From the NCBI GenBank assembly GCA_946122785.1, contig CAMGYJ010000004.1:9384150-9448149 (forward strand): DNA of 64,000 bases. The letters run 5' to 3'. This stretch comes from Linum tenue (lineage: Eukaryota > Streptophyta > Magnoliopsida > Malpighiales > Linaceae). How positions within the stretch are numbered: position 1 is the stretch's first letter; each line of letters opens with the position of its first letter. This document shows, piece after piece, positions 46,970 through 56,801 of this stretch. The position numbers and the translations under genes are program-made. The notes under the pieces are model-generated. The model was not told the DNA's origin and ran no database searches. It worked only from the letters and a program-made list of their open reading frames with translations.

Positions 46970-47480
46970 ACAATGGTCTACACCAAGAGATTTTTCGTTT
47001 GCATTGTGATTAACGTTTGTGGTGTGCTTTGCTCATTTTTGGTTCACTTTGTGGGGTGTCTTGTGCGACGTCTCATTTTTATTATCTCCTTCATAAGAGT
47101 TGTGGCGTGGTTTCACATATTTTATCAGCTTTTTCCATTTTCTATCTATTTTATGAGTTTTGGGTGTGGTTTGTCGTGTTTCTGGTCTGATATGAGTTTT
47201 CCAGTCTGCTTCATTATGCTTCTGGTTAGTTTAAGAGTTTTCTGGTATGCCTCAGAAAAATTGTGGTTAACTTTGGGATTTTTTGGTATGCTTAAGAAAA
47301 CTTGTATTATTGTGAGTTTTATGATGTGGTTTGTCATCTAAATGAGTTATATGGTCTACTTTATGAAACTTGTGATAAACTTTATCGTCTATTTTATGAG
47401 TTTTGTGGTGTAAGCTCTGTAAACTTTGTGATATTTTTATGAGGTTTATAGTATATTTATGAATTTTATGATGTGATTTG
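46970..47480 (-). repeat. T/G-rich degenerate array of MULE-filler type
   Basis: Words such as gtttgtggtgtgctttg and gagttttgtggtgt are the reverse complement of the A/C-rich arrays inside the big MULE and at 50.04-50.61 kb. No MULE terminus was found next to it. Probably a fragment of such an element. Confidence 0.55.
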
Positions 47481-48309
47481 TCGTGTTTCTAGTCTGACCT
47501 TTGAACTAACAGGATAAATTTTAGCCCATAAAAGCTAAATGTCCACTTTGATATCCACACATCAAAGTGTTTACTTCAAACAACAACCTTCCAAATTTAA
47601 CACAAAACATACTTATATGCACGTTAGTTAATTAACTTATGTTTTCATCACTTTCGTTTTTCATATAGTTTGTCATTACTTTTGAATTGTCGGCTAAATA
47701 GACCACCCGAAACTTGTGATAAACTGTGAGTCAGCACGGGTAAAATCTGTGCAGATACGGGTGGATCGGGTTAACTCATTATTATATATTATTTGAATAC
47801 ATTCAAATATTACTTTTTACGATAAATCGAAGTGAAAAACACGTTATGAATGAAAAATAGTAATACTAGAATGGGTAATTGAGTTTAACAAATTAGAAGA
47901 TCGACTCTTTCTAGTTGAACAAACCTCTAACCAACCTGACTATCACACCTAACTAACTTCATGAAAACTCAGACCTTGAATCGAAATTCCCTTAAAGCTA
48001 TCTATTTAACCATTAAGTATGCCTTTGACGAGTTTAGTTTTTCATATAATCCAATACCCAAAGCACTAAAACAAAGTTGTTGATTGGTGAATTCTAAGAT
48101 ACTCGATGCTCAACTTGTCCCCATTGCACCATTTGGTATAGAATTTTTTTTCTTAGGTTGCGTTAGAGTTAACGTATTCGCCAATACTATCACAGAAAAA
48201 CATATTCGCCAACATATCTATCTATCTACTAACTATCTAGTGTTGTATTGTATTGCGGAATAACCGATCCTGTTAATTTCCTTTTTCCTATATATCGATG
48301 TAGTTTTGG
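47481..48309. other. AT-rich intergenic sequence
   Basis: No gene, tRNA or element terminus seen. Confidence 0.5.
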
Positions 48310-48355
48310 AAATATAAAACGGCTAAATTACACGTTTGGTCACTCAAATTATATA

Positions 48356-48706
48356 TGTCGGGGTTAGAGACCAAGTCGTCGCGCGTCCAATACTCGTGCT
48401 CAGATGCCTTCACGCGGACGCGCCTCCGCGGGTGCCAAGACAACGCCTGACAACATGTCCAATCGCTTGTACGGCTCACCTACCACGACGAAGGTATAAA
48501 TACAGCCTTTATTACGGAGAGAGGGGGATCAACCAGAAGGACAAGACCATTCTCTTTCTAACTTTCTCTCTCTACAATCTCTCTTTGTAATCTATTCACT
48601 CCCGTACCTTAATAATATAATCCCTTTGGCGTGTTGCTTGCCCTACATTACTCGCACTCCCTTATACTTAGTGTCTCTCTCCTACCTCACCAGCGAGGCA
48701 TAAACA
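48356..48706 (+). repeat. 5' LTR of Tat element 1
   Basis: TGTCGGGG...CATAAACA, 351 bp. Promoter-like gtataaata lies near 48493. Confidence 0.9.
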
Positions 48707-48708
48707 AT

Positions 48709-48725
48709 TGGCGCCCACCGTGGGG
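48709..48725 (+). other. primer-binding site of Tat element 1
   Basis: tggcgcccaccgtgggg, two bases after the LTR. The same PBS is seen in Tat element 2. Confidence 0.8.
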
Positions 48726-49276
48726 CGTGAGTATGTCTTGGAAGGGGTCCGGATAGTATAACAACACTCTTTTTGTTGTTATAATAACAATAGGATTCAT
48801 TAAGGGTAAAAGGGTAAATTAACAATAAAAATAATAAATAAAAATTAATCCTACACCACATGCGCTGGATCTCGTTTCTTTTTCTCCCCTGCCGGCCCTG
48901 AAAAATCAAAACCTTCACCAGCGTTCCAACTCCATCGTCTCTCCATCGTCACTCAAATCGCGAATCAACCATCGCAGGCGTCGAACAATAGGAGTGGTTC
49001 GTCTCCTTCACCAATCTTGCTGGCGGATTTTGACAAATCGTCACCGTGTCGCCATCAGCAGAGTAACAGGAGCCATGGATTTGTTGAGGTCGGCGGAGTA
49101 GGAATCGACGATGGAGTTGGAGAGGCCGGGGGAGGAGGAGAAGAGGCGCTGGGAGGCCTAGACGGTGGCCAAGTCAGGCTCGGCGGAGGATGAGGTTGAG
49201 GAAGCGGAGGAGACCCGTGGCTGCGACGTTGGGGGTTGGGTTTCCTCGAGAAGGGAGTTGTAGCTTTTGAATAGAT

Positions 49277-49778
49277 TTGGGATTGGACGGCTGTGATCTT
49301 CTGGTAATGGCGGGAAGGGTGAGGCGCGTGATCGACACGGACGCGGCGGCGGCGGCGGGGGGAGGATCTCCCTTCTTATTATCCGTTGGGTTTACGACTC
49401 CTAGCTGTGTTTGTATGAACAACGACTGCAACAATGCCACACCTCTGCGTTCGGAAGTGTGGGTGATAAGCCTAAGGCTTGAAGGAGGAGGAAGAAGTAC
49501 TGATGGTAATAAGTAATAACAGTAAGATGGAGATAAAAGAGATCAAGAGAGAAGCTCTGATGAGTAGTAGAGGTAATAGTAGTTGTCATGGCGACAAACA
49601 TAAGAAATTTGATTGGGAGAAGAGTTTGAGAAGATCGTCGTCATCACCACCACCAACTGCGTCAACTGATGGATACTCTGCCACGATTACTGGTTCGAGG
49701 CAACGTGTGAAGAGAGGGCGCCACCGTGGGAATCTTGACCATGATGATGATGTCGTCAAGGTGAAGAAATCCGGCTAG
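49277..49778 (+). pseudogene. gene-like fragment of unknown origin inside the MULE derivative
   Basis: Two overlapping frames (49277-49516 and 49479-49778) encode AGRVRRVIDTDAAAAAGGGS, CMNNDCNNATPLRSEVW and later DKHKKFDWEKSLRRSSSSPP with a basic, Ser-rich tail. The first block faintly recalls Cys-rich regions of plant B3 regulators, but not enough to name it. It may be captured host coding sequence. Confidence 0.4.
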
Positions 49779-49937
49779 AAATATTGAGCCATGCAATTCC
49801 CAAGTGGGATCGATGTTTGTTTTGGAGTCATCTATCTATATTGTTTGTGTGGGTTATTGAAAGGATTCTCGTGTTGTTCGTTTCCATAAATAATTAGATC
49901 GTCTTAGTGTTTGTATGGTTTGTGTTGAACCATGTAC

Positions 49938-50020
49938 AACATGGAGAAGATACTTGAGCGCTATGAGAGGTATTCTTACGCTAAGAGGCAGCTTGTAGGT
50001 GCAGCTACTCAACTTGATTT
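49938..50020 (+). pseudogene. captured MADS-box (AP1/FUL-type) exon fragment
   Basis: Encodes NMEKILERYERYSYAKRQLV. This is the exon between the MADS and K domains of SQUAMOSA/APETALA1-FRUITFULL proteins, whose usual form is MEKILERYERYSYAERQL. Only this exon is recognisable. No MADS domain or rest of the K domain is nearby. Its position inside MULE termini points to capture. Confidence 0.75.
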
Positions 50021-50039
50021 GGACGAGATGTTGTTAATT

Positions 50040-50612
50040 ATAATGCACTCATAAACCTGCTATTCACAAACACGGTAAAACAATCCAAAAAAAGTGTACC
50101 AGAAACCTCACAATCCATACCATAGATCCCCTAAAACAAACCAAAAACCCCACAAAGCATGCCACAAATATTCCGAAAGCACACCAGAAATCTCATAATG
50201 CAAACCACAAACACGGTAAAGCAACCCACAAACCTCCTAATGCAGACCAAAAGTATATTAAAACAAACCAGAAACCCCACAAATCAAACCATAAAATTTT
50301 CGAAAGCACACTTCTAATGGAGAACACAAATCCTCTAAAACAAACCACAAACACAGTAAATCAAACCACAAAAAAGCAAACCATAAACGTCCCAATGCAA
50401 ACCACAAATATATTAAAACAGACCAGAAACCCCTCAATGCAAACCACAATTTTTTTGAAAGCAAACCAGAAACTTCTCAATGTAAACCACAACCACGATA
50501 AAGCAAACCAGAAACTTCTTAATGCAAACCACAAACACGATAAAGCAAACCACAAAAGGCATACAAAAATATGAGAAACCAAACCATAAATCTCACAATG
50601 CAGACCATAACA
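50040..50612 (+). repeat. A/C-rich array in the MULE derivative
   Basis: Degenerate units such as aatgcaaaccacaaacac and gataaagcaaaccagaaac repeat at roughly 25- and 50-bp spacing. Same sequence type as the introns and spacers of the big MULE. Confidence 0.75.
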
Positions 50613-50680
50613 TCCGGTGGTCGTTGGCCGTTGACCGGTCAACGAAGACCGTTGACCAAACTCCGATGACCGTCAGTGAG

Positions 50681-50850
50681 TAGATTCCGGCGCCGATAGG
50701 CATATTCCGGCCCCGATGACTAGATTCCGACGCCGGTAAGCATATTCCGACCACGGTGAGCATATTCCGGCGACGGTGGCATATTCCGATGACAAAATAG
50801 CATATTCCGGTGACAAAAAAACATATTCCGGTGACCGGCGACCGATGGCC
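50681..50850 (+). repeat. 20-bp minisatellite (catattccgg type)
   Basis: Units start at 50681, 50701, 50721, 50741, 50761, 50780, 50801 and 50822, each 19-21 bp, with consensus catattccggygacgrtgag. Confidence 0.85.
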
Positions 50851-51094
50851 GAATTCCGGCGACCAAAATTTTGGTCCGAAAATAAAAAAATATTTTTTAT
50901 TATTTTATTATTTTTATTATTTAAACATATTTTTCATAATGACAATTATACCCCTGCTTTGATTTTACACTAGGTCAACTCATCTAATAAAAAGTCATCA
51001 CAATCCTAGCTTCCTATTGGTTGGAGACTAGTGTTGTTACAATAACAACAAAAGGAGTGTTGTTATAGTATCTACTCCCTCTGGGAAGCAAGCG

Positions 51095-51640
51095 ATGACG
51101 GCGGAGGAAGACCGGAACCCGACGGTGGAGGAAGACCGGAACCCGACGGCGGAGGAGACGACTCCACTAAAGAGCGTGACGGACAGGCGGGTTTTCGAAT
51201 CTACCAGCGACTTCAACACAGTACTGATCGAGGACGAAGAGCCGGAGATGTCGGCGAAGTAAATGCGCACGCAGATGGCGCATAATAACCGAGCGGTGAC
51301 AGAAATGCAGGGACAAATGAGCCAGATATTAGCTCTCATAACCGGAGGGCACACACCGACGGCTAGTGACGTACCTGACCCCACTCCGGCGAGGAGAGAA
51401 GCTGGACGCGCCGCGCCCCAGAGCCAGGAGCCTAGGCCGAGGGCCAACCTAGATTTTCTTGAGCAGCACCTCTCACCCCTGTATCGCGCGCCCGATGACG
51501 CGCGACGGCCGCGAAAACCGGTGATAAGACAACCCCTCTGCGAGGATATCATGATGGAGCAGATTAGCGGAATACCCCCACCCTCCCAACGTACAACGGA
51601 ACGACGGATCCAGAGGACCACGTCAGTGCGTTCTGCCTCA
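51095..51640 (+). pseudogene. Tat element 1 gag N-terminus, with stop and frameshift
   Basis: ATG at 51095. A TAA at 51260-51262 interrupts the frame, which continues (RTQMAHNNRAVTEMQGQMSQ). A frameshift at a C-rich run near 51580 moves to the frame giving TYNGTTDPEDHVSAFCLRMQ, the start of the retrotransposon gag domain. The MULE derivative ends 15 bp upstream of the ATG. Confidence 0.8.
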
Positions 51641-51642
51641 GG

Positions 51643-53445
51643 ATGCAGTTGCAAAACTGGTCCAACGCGGCGATGTGCCGCACCTTCCCGTCCACTTTTT
51701 CGGGCTTGTGCCTTGATTGGTACCACCGGTTACCAAGCGGCATCATCGAGACATTCGAGGAATTCATCCGCCTGTTCACCACCAAATTCGCGTCACAAAA
51801 GAGGCGCCCACTTCATTCCAAAGCACTCGTAGACCTCAAGCAGAAGGAGGGTGAATGCCTAAGAGCGTTCTACTCGCGGTGGTCGAGAGTGGCCATGGCA
51901 GTGCGCGACCTTACGCCAGAAACCGCCGCACATCACCTCATGGATGCGACGACCAACAGCGAGTGGAGGCGCGCCCTGGTGAAGAGGCCCGTGATCTCAA
52001 CATCAGAGCTAGAATCCAAAGTAGAAAAGGCAATTACATTGGAAGAGACGTTAGGAGCGGGATCCGTGCGGAGATTCGAGCCATCTCGCGCCCCGAGAGA
52101 GGACCAAATACGGCGTAACCCACCCCCGGCGGCATACCATGGCGGCGGAGCAATGCAGCAAAGAGGCGCACAACAAGATCGCATGTCGCGACGCCGGTCC
52201 CCCGATCGGCGACAGATGAACACGTTCACTCCTCTGAACGACACAATCAAGAACGTGTTTCACGTAATCCAAGAGAAGGGATATAGGGTCAACTGGCCCG
52301 CGCCACAGAAAGTGCCTGAAAACATGCAGAACCACAAAAAATATTGCGATTTCCATCGCGAAACGGGTCACATGACAGAGGATTGCTACCAGCTAAAAGT
52401 AGAAATCGAAGCGCTCATAAGAAGGGGGCACCTGGCCCACTGCATAGCTGGGGCAGGGAACGACGAGAGAAAGGAAAAAACCCCTCCGCCACCTCCCAAC
52501 GCAGGGTACGAAGATGATGGGCGCTACGTAGTGCGCAAAGAGATCGGGGTGGTCACGATCGAAAGTTCACCAAGGAAGAAGACCAAAAGAGAACGCGCCA
52601 CAGAGTGCGCGTCGGCAAGTAACACTGGTGGGCAGTTGGAGTTCACCGACTCCGAATATCCAAGGGGAAAACCATCTGAAGAACCTCTCACAATCACGGC
52701 CTTAATCGCTTCGTGCAAAACACATCGCCTGCTGGTAGACGGGGGCAGCGCGGCAGACATCCTGTTCAAAAGCACGCTAGATAAGATGGACATCGACCCA
52801 AAAACGATCAAGCACTCAAGGGGAAGTCTAGTCGGTTTCTCAGGCGAGAGCGTACCCGTGATAGGGACGGTCGTTTTGCGTGTCATTATAGGCGATCATG
52901 AGCCACGTGAACATAAAGCGGTGGAGTTCACCATCGTTGATTGCCCTTCGCCGCACAACGGGATCCTCGGACGCCCTTTCATGGCCACATTCCGCGCAAT
53001 AGCATCTACTTGCCATCAGAAAGTGAAGTTTCCAACAACTTCAGGCGTAGGGTGCACGTGGGGAGCGGTGTGGAACAAGGCAAACGAAGTCGGCGAGAAC
53101 AGCGCAAACCTGGTTGATGCGCGCATTGAGGAAGAGCCAAGAGCAGAGTCCGTTGACTCAGACTTCGAGGTAGCAATAGACCCTGCACAACCCGAGCACA
53201 AGGTGCGCGTCTCCACCCACATACCAAACGAAGCGCTCGAACCACTGATCAAGTTGTTGCAAGAGTTTAAGGAATTGTTCACCTGGTCAACAAAGGACAT
53301 GCCGGGGGTGCCGAGGGAAGTCGCCGAACACCGACTTGCGGTACCAGAAGGAGCCAAACCGCGCCAACAAGGGCGACGCACGTTCATGGGGGACAAACTT
53401 AAGGCTATAGAGGAGAGTTGTGGAAGCTTCTGGGCGCTGGCCTGA
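51643..53445 (+). CDS. Tat element 1 gag C-terminal part and protease
   Basis: An open frame of 600 codons. The first 110 residues are the retrotransposon gag domain (FSGLCLDWYHRLPSGIIETF, then LKQKEGECLRAFYSRW). A zinc-binding stretch CDFHRETGHMTEDCYQLK follows near 52345, then GHLAHC. The aspartic protease has LLVDGGSAADILF near 52735 and PHNGILGRPFMATF near 52960. The C-terminus (EPLIKLLQEFKELFTWSTKD) leads into reverse transcriptase. Gag packages the RNA; the protease cuts the polyprotein. The frame is lost near 53415. The first Met is internal to gag; the true start is upstream at 51095. Confidence 0.88.
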   Translation: MQLQNWSNAAMCRTFPSTFSGLCLDWYHRLPSGIIETFEEFIRLFTTKFASQKRRPLHSKALVDLKQKEGECLRAFYSRWSRVAMAVRDLTPETAAHHLMDATTNSEWRRALVKRPVISTSELESKVEKAITLEETLGAGSVRRFEPSRAPREDQIRRNPPPAAYHGGGAMQQRGAQQDRMSRRRSPDRRQMNTFTPLNDTIKNVFHVIQEKGYRVNWPAPQKVPENMQNHKKYCDFHRETGHMTEDCYQLKVEIEALIRRGHLAHCIAGAGNDERKEKTPPPPPNAGYEDDGRYVVRKEIGVVTIESSPRKKTKRERATECASASNTGGQLEFTDSEYPRGKPSEEPLTITALIASCKTHRLLVDGGSAADILFKSTLDKMDIDPKTIKHSRGSLVGFSGESVPVIGTVVLRVIIGDHEPREHKAVEFTIVDCPSPHNGILGRPFMATFRAIASTCHQKVKFPTTSGVGCTWGAVWNKANEVGENSANLVDARIEEEPRAESVDSDFEVAIDPAQPEHKVRVSTHIPNEALEPLIKLLQEFKELFTWSTKDMPGVPREVAEHRLAVPEGAKPRQQGRRTFMGDKLKAIEESCGSFWALA

Positions 53446-54380
53446 TAAGAGAGGTGCGCTACCCAAATTGGCTCGCCAATGTGGTGTTGGTAAAGAAGGC
53501 GTCAGGAGCATGGCGCATGTGCGTAGATTACACCACCATCAACAAAGTCTGCCCGGGAGACCCGTACCCACTGTCGCGCATCGATCAGCTGATCGACGCA
53601 ACATCAAACCACGAGACCTTGTCGTTCCTAGACATGTTCTCTGGTTACCACCAGAAACCCATGAGCCGCGAGGACGAGGAGAAGACGACATTCATGACGC
53701 CATTCGGCAACTTCTGCTTCACAGGCATGCCCTTTGGCCTGAAGAACGTCGGGGCAACGTATCAGCGCTTAATCAACACTGTATTCGCAAAACAAATCGG
53801 ACGGAATGTGGAGGCTTATGTCGACGACGTGATCGTCAAGACCAAGAGCGGAGGTTGACACATAGAGGACTTGCGCGAAACGTTTCAAGCGATGAGGGCC
53901 AATAACTTGAGACTCAACCCATTAAAGTGCGTGTTCAACGCAGAGGCGGGCAAATTCCTCGGGTTCATGATCACCAAATGCGGCATAGAAGCGGATCCCA
54001 AGCAAGTAGAGGCGATCCAACAACTGAAGTCGCCAAGAAACGCCATGGAGATACAAACCCTCGCAGGAAAAATGAACGCGCTGGGGAGATTCATTCCGAG
54101 ATCGGCGGACAAATGCACGCCATTCTTTCAAACATTGAAGAAGGGCACAAGGTTCAAATGGACGCCAAGTTGCGAAGCGGCATTCACAGAACTAAAGAAA
54201 CACCTTGCATCGCCCCCTGTAATGACTGCGCCTATTATCAATGAAAAGCTCTTTTTGTACCTTGCCGTGTCGCACCAAGCTGTGAGCGCAGTCCTAGTGT
54301 CCCAGAAGGAAAGTATTGAAAAACCAGTATACTACACGTCGCGCACTCTCAACAAGGCCGAAAAAGGTACCCCGCGATAG
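53418..54380 (+). pseudogene. Tat element 1 reverse transcriptase and RNase H, one internal stop
   Basis: The frame opens after the shift at about 53415. RT motifs are WLANVVLVKKASGAWRMCVD, LSFLDMFSGYHQ, FMTPFGNFCFTGMPFGLKN and catalytic YVDD at 53817-53828. A TGA at about 53857 breaks an otherwise open frame that continues with NNLRLNPLKCVFNAEAGKFL and RNase H (LFLYLAVSHQAVSAVLV). A frameshift near 54360, at an A-rich run, ends this frame. Confidence 0.88.
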
Positions 54381-54384
54381 AAAA

Positions 54385-55075
54385 GGCTGCCCTGGCGCTG
54401 GTCAGCGCCTCCCAAAAACTTAGGCCATACTTTCAAGCGCACAAAATTGTGGTGCTCACTAACCTTCCCCTTAAACGCATACTGAGCACGATGGACGTTG
54501 CGGGCAGACTCGTCAAATGGGCGGTCGCGTTGTCGGAGTTCGACATCAACTGCGCCCCGCGCTCGTCCATTAAAGCACAGGTACTCGCCGATTTCTTGGC
54601 AGAAGGAGTGGTATCGGAAGCTGTAGAGGAGGGAACTTGGGAGGTCAGCGTTGACGGCGCCGCAAGCAAGCATGGAGCGGGCATGGGAGTTGTCATTAGA
54701 ACGCCCCTGGGTGTAGTCCACGAAATCGCCATACGATTCCGGACTCTGAAAACAAACAACGCGTCAGAGTACGAGGCTGTGCTGGCATGCCTCAAAACGG
54801 CCAAGGAGTTGGGCGCGCAGACAGTTAAAATCATCTCCGATTCGGCGTTAGTGGTCAACCAACTCAATGGAGTTTTCGACGCCAAAGAAGACACATTGAC
54901 GCAGTACATGCGCCAAGTGGCAGAGGCCGCGTCCGCTTTCAAGGCCGTCGCGTACACGCACGTACCCCGTGAGGAAAACATGCACGCGGATGCACTCTCC
55001 AAACTCGCCACCGCGACAGACTTTGAAGAGACGTGCATGGTGTGTGTACAAAAGGAGAGCCCAACGCAAGGGTAG
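54385..55075 (+). pseudogene. Tat element 1 second (archaeal-type) RNase H
   Basis: The frame continues the polyprotein (VVLTNLPLKRILSTMDVAGR) and then the additional RNase H: SVDGAASKHGAGMGVVI, NNASEYEAVLACLKTAKEL, SDSALVVNQLNGVF and HVPREENMHADALSKLA give the D-E-D-D pattern. This second RNase H marks the Tat lineage. A TAG at 55073-55075 interrupts the frame before integrase. Confidence 0.85.
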
Positions 55076-56362
55076 GGGCGTATAAACGAGACACAACAAG
55101 CTAGCGCGGACTGGCGCACTCCCATCATTGATTACTTGATCAGCGGAACGGTACCGGAGGATCCGAAAGAAGCATGGGGATTAAGGCAAAGAGCGGCCAG
55201 AAGCACAATGGTGGACAACGAATTATATAAAAGAGCGCTCTCAGGTGTCTACCTGAAGTGCGTAAGGCAAGATGACGCCCGCCGCATCGTTGCTGACCTA
55301 CACGAAGGGATGTGCGGAATGCACATGGGAGCGCGTAGTCTAGAAAGAAATATACTGCTCAGCGGGTACTACTGGCCGCGCATAAAAAAGGACGCCAAAG
55401 AATTCGTGGACACCTGCCACAAGTGCCAACTCCACGCGCGCCTTCACCACGTGCCGTCAGTGGAACTCCAAGCAAACATAAGCCCGTGGCCGTTCGCGCA
55501 ATGGAGCCTAGACTTGTTAGGTCCCTTCCCCATAGCAAAAGGAAAGCGCAAGTACATAATCGTCGCAGTGGACTATTTCACGAAGTGGGTGGAGGCCGAA
55601 CCACTTGCGCTAATCACGGCTCAACAAGTACTGCGTTTCATAAAAAACAACCTACTAGTGCGTTTCGGCGTCCCGCAGTCGCTAGTGTTCGATCATGGCA
55701 AGCAATTCGACTGTGCGGAAGTCATAGATTTTTGCGACCAGCTGAACATTATAGCGCGCTTCGCATCAGTCGCTTACCCGCAGGCAAACGGATAAGCCGA
55801 GGCCACGAACAAGTCCATTTTGCACGGACTCCATACGCGCTTAGGCGAAGCCAAAGGAAGTTGGGCAGATGAGCTTCACAGCGTCCTATGGGTGCATCGA
55901 ACCACGTACAAGACATCAACGGGCGAGTCACCCTTCGCCTTAACATATGGCACGGAGGCAGTGATACCCATCGAAACACAGATACCGTCTTTCAGATTGA
56001 TGCATTACGATGAGTCCGAGAATTCCGCGGCGCGCATAACAGACCTCGACCTCACCCAGGAATGGCGCGACACTGCCACAGTGCGCCTAGCCCCGGGCAA
56101 AGCACAAGTTGCGCGCCACTATAACAAAAAACTTTGCCCCCACAACCTGAGCCAAAACGAGCTCGTTCTAAGACGAAACTTTCGTCCAAACCAAAAACAC
56201 GGGAAACTCGCAGCCAACTGGGAAGGGCCATACCGTGTACGAGAGGTGGTAGGGGCAAACACGTTCAAAGTCGAAGAAATCAGCGGCCAAAAAATTCCAA
56301 GAACGTGGAACGCGCAAAACCTACGCAGATATCGGCCAGCTGCGCCAGACGAAACAATGTAA
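55076..56362 (+). pseudogene. Tat element 1 integrase, one internal stop
   Basis: HHCC zinc finger (LHEGMCGMHMGARSLERN, then FVDTCHKCQ). Core: WSLDLLGPFPIAKGKRKYII and VFDHGKQFD carry the two Asp. A TAA at 55793-55795 replaces the Gln codon of the G(Q)AEATNKSI motif that holds the catalytic Glu. The C-terminal part has SVLWVHRTTYKTSTGESPFA, LTYGTEAVIP and the NWEGPYRVREVV end typical of Gypsy integrases. Ends at 56362. Confidence 0.88.
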
Positions 56363-56395
56363 CCGCGCTTCGGGATCGAAAACATGTGCACTTTT

Positions 56396-56590
56396 GGGCA
56401 TCTCGATGCGCGGTAACCCCCGTAATGTAACCGTGTTTCGAGATTGGGCACATTTGAAATTTTGGGCATCTTGATGCGCGGTAACCCCGTAATGTAATCG
56501 TATTCACTAATAAGAATACATATTTTCAGCGGGCATCATATTGCGCGGTAACCCCGTAACGTAATCGTACTAAAGGATATGAGTACAAAA
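56396..56590 (+). repeat. 67-68-bp tandem repeat after integrase
   Basis: Three degenerate units start gggcatc at 56396, 56464 and 56531, each with gatgcgcggtaaccccgtaa-type sequence. Confidence 0.75.
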
Positions 56591-56801
56591 TATCGGAGAC
56601 ACGGCCATGGTAAAAATAAACGCGCAAACCAGGTTTAAAAAGGATTCAGTGAAAACGAAAGAAATGGAATTAAACGAAAGGAGATGCGCGGAATCACTCC
56701 CAAACGCGAACGCTTGCAAACATCATAGAATTCCCAGTTCCCAAACAAACAAAGGAACAAAAGGCGCCAGCCAACAAAAACAAAAAGCAATCAAAAGCAA
56801 A

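Larger units (their letters stand above)
48745..51079. mobile_element. 2.3-kb MULE derivative, Pack-MULE-like
   Basis: TIRs of about 48 bp start GGGTCCGGATAGTATAACAA and, inward from the right, GGGAGTAGATACTATAACAA. TSD tcttggaag at 48736-48744 and tctgggaag at 51080-51088 (one mismatch). Termini match those of the 10.8-kb MULE, but no transposase or Ulp1 gene is present. The interior holds gene-like GC-rich sequence (48.9-49.8 kb), a MADS-box exon fragment, an A/C-rich array and a minisatellite. Captured host fragments would make it a Pack-MULE. It inserted into the leader of Tat element 1, between PBS and gag. Confidence 0.85.

Noticed and set aside
51037..51726. 229-codon minus-strand frame at the start of Tat gag
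   Set aside because: It overlaps the gag coding on the other strand, crosses the MULE border at 51079 and has no recognisable motif.
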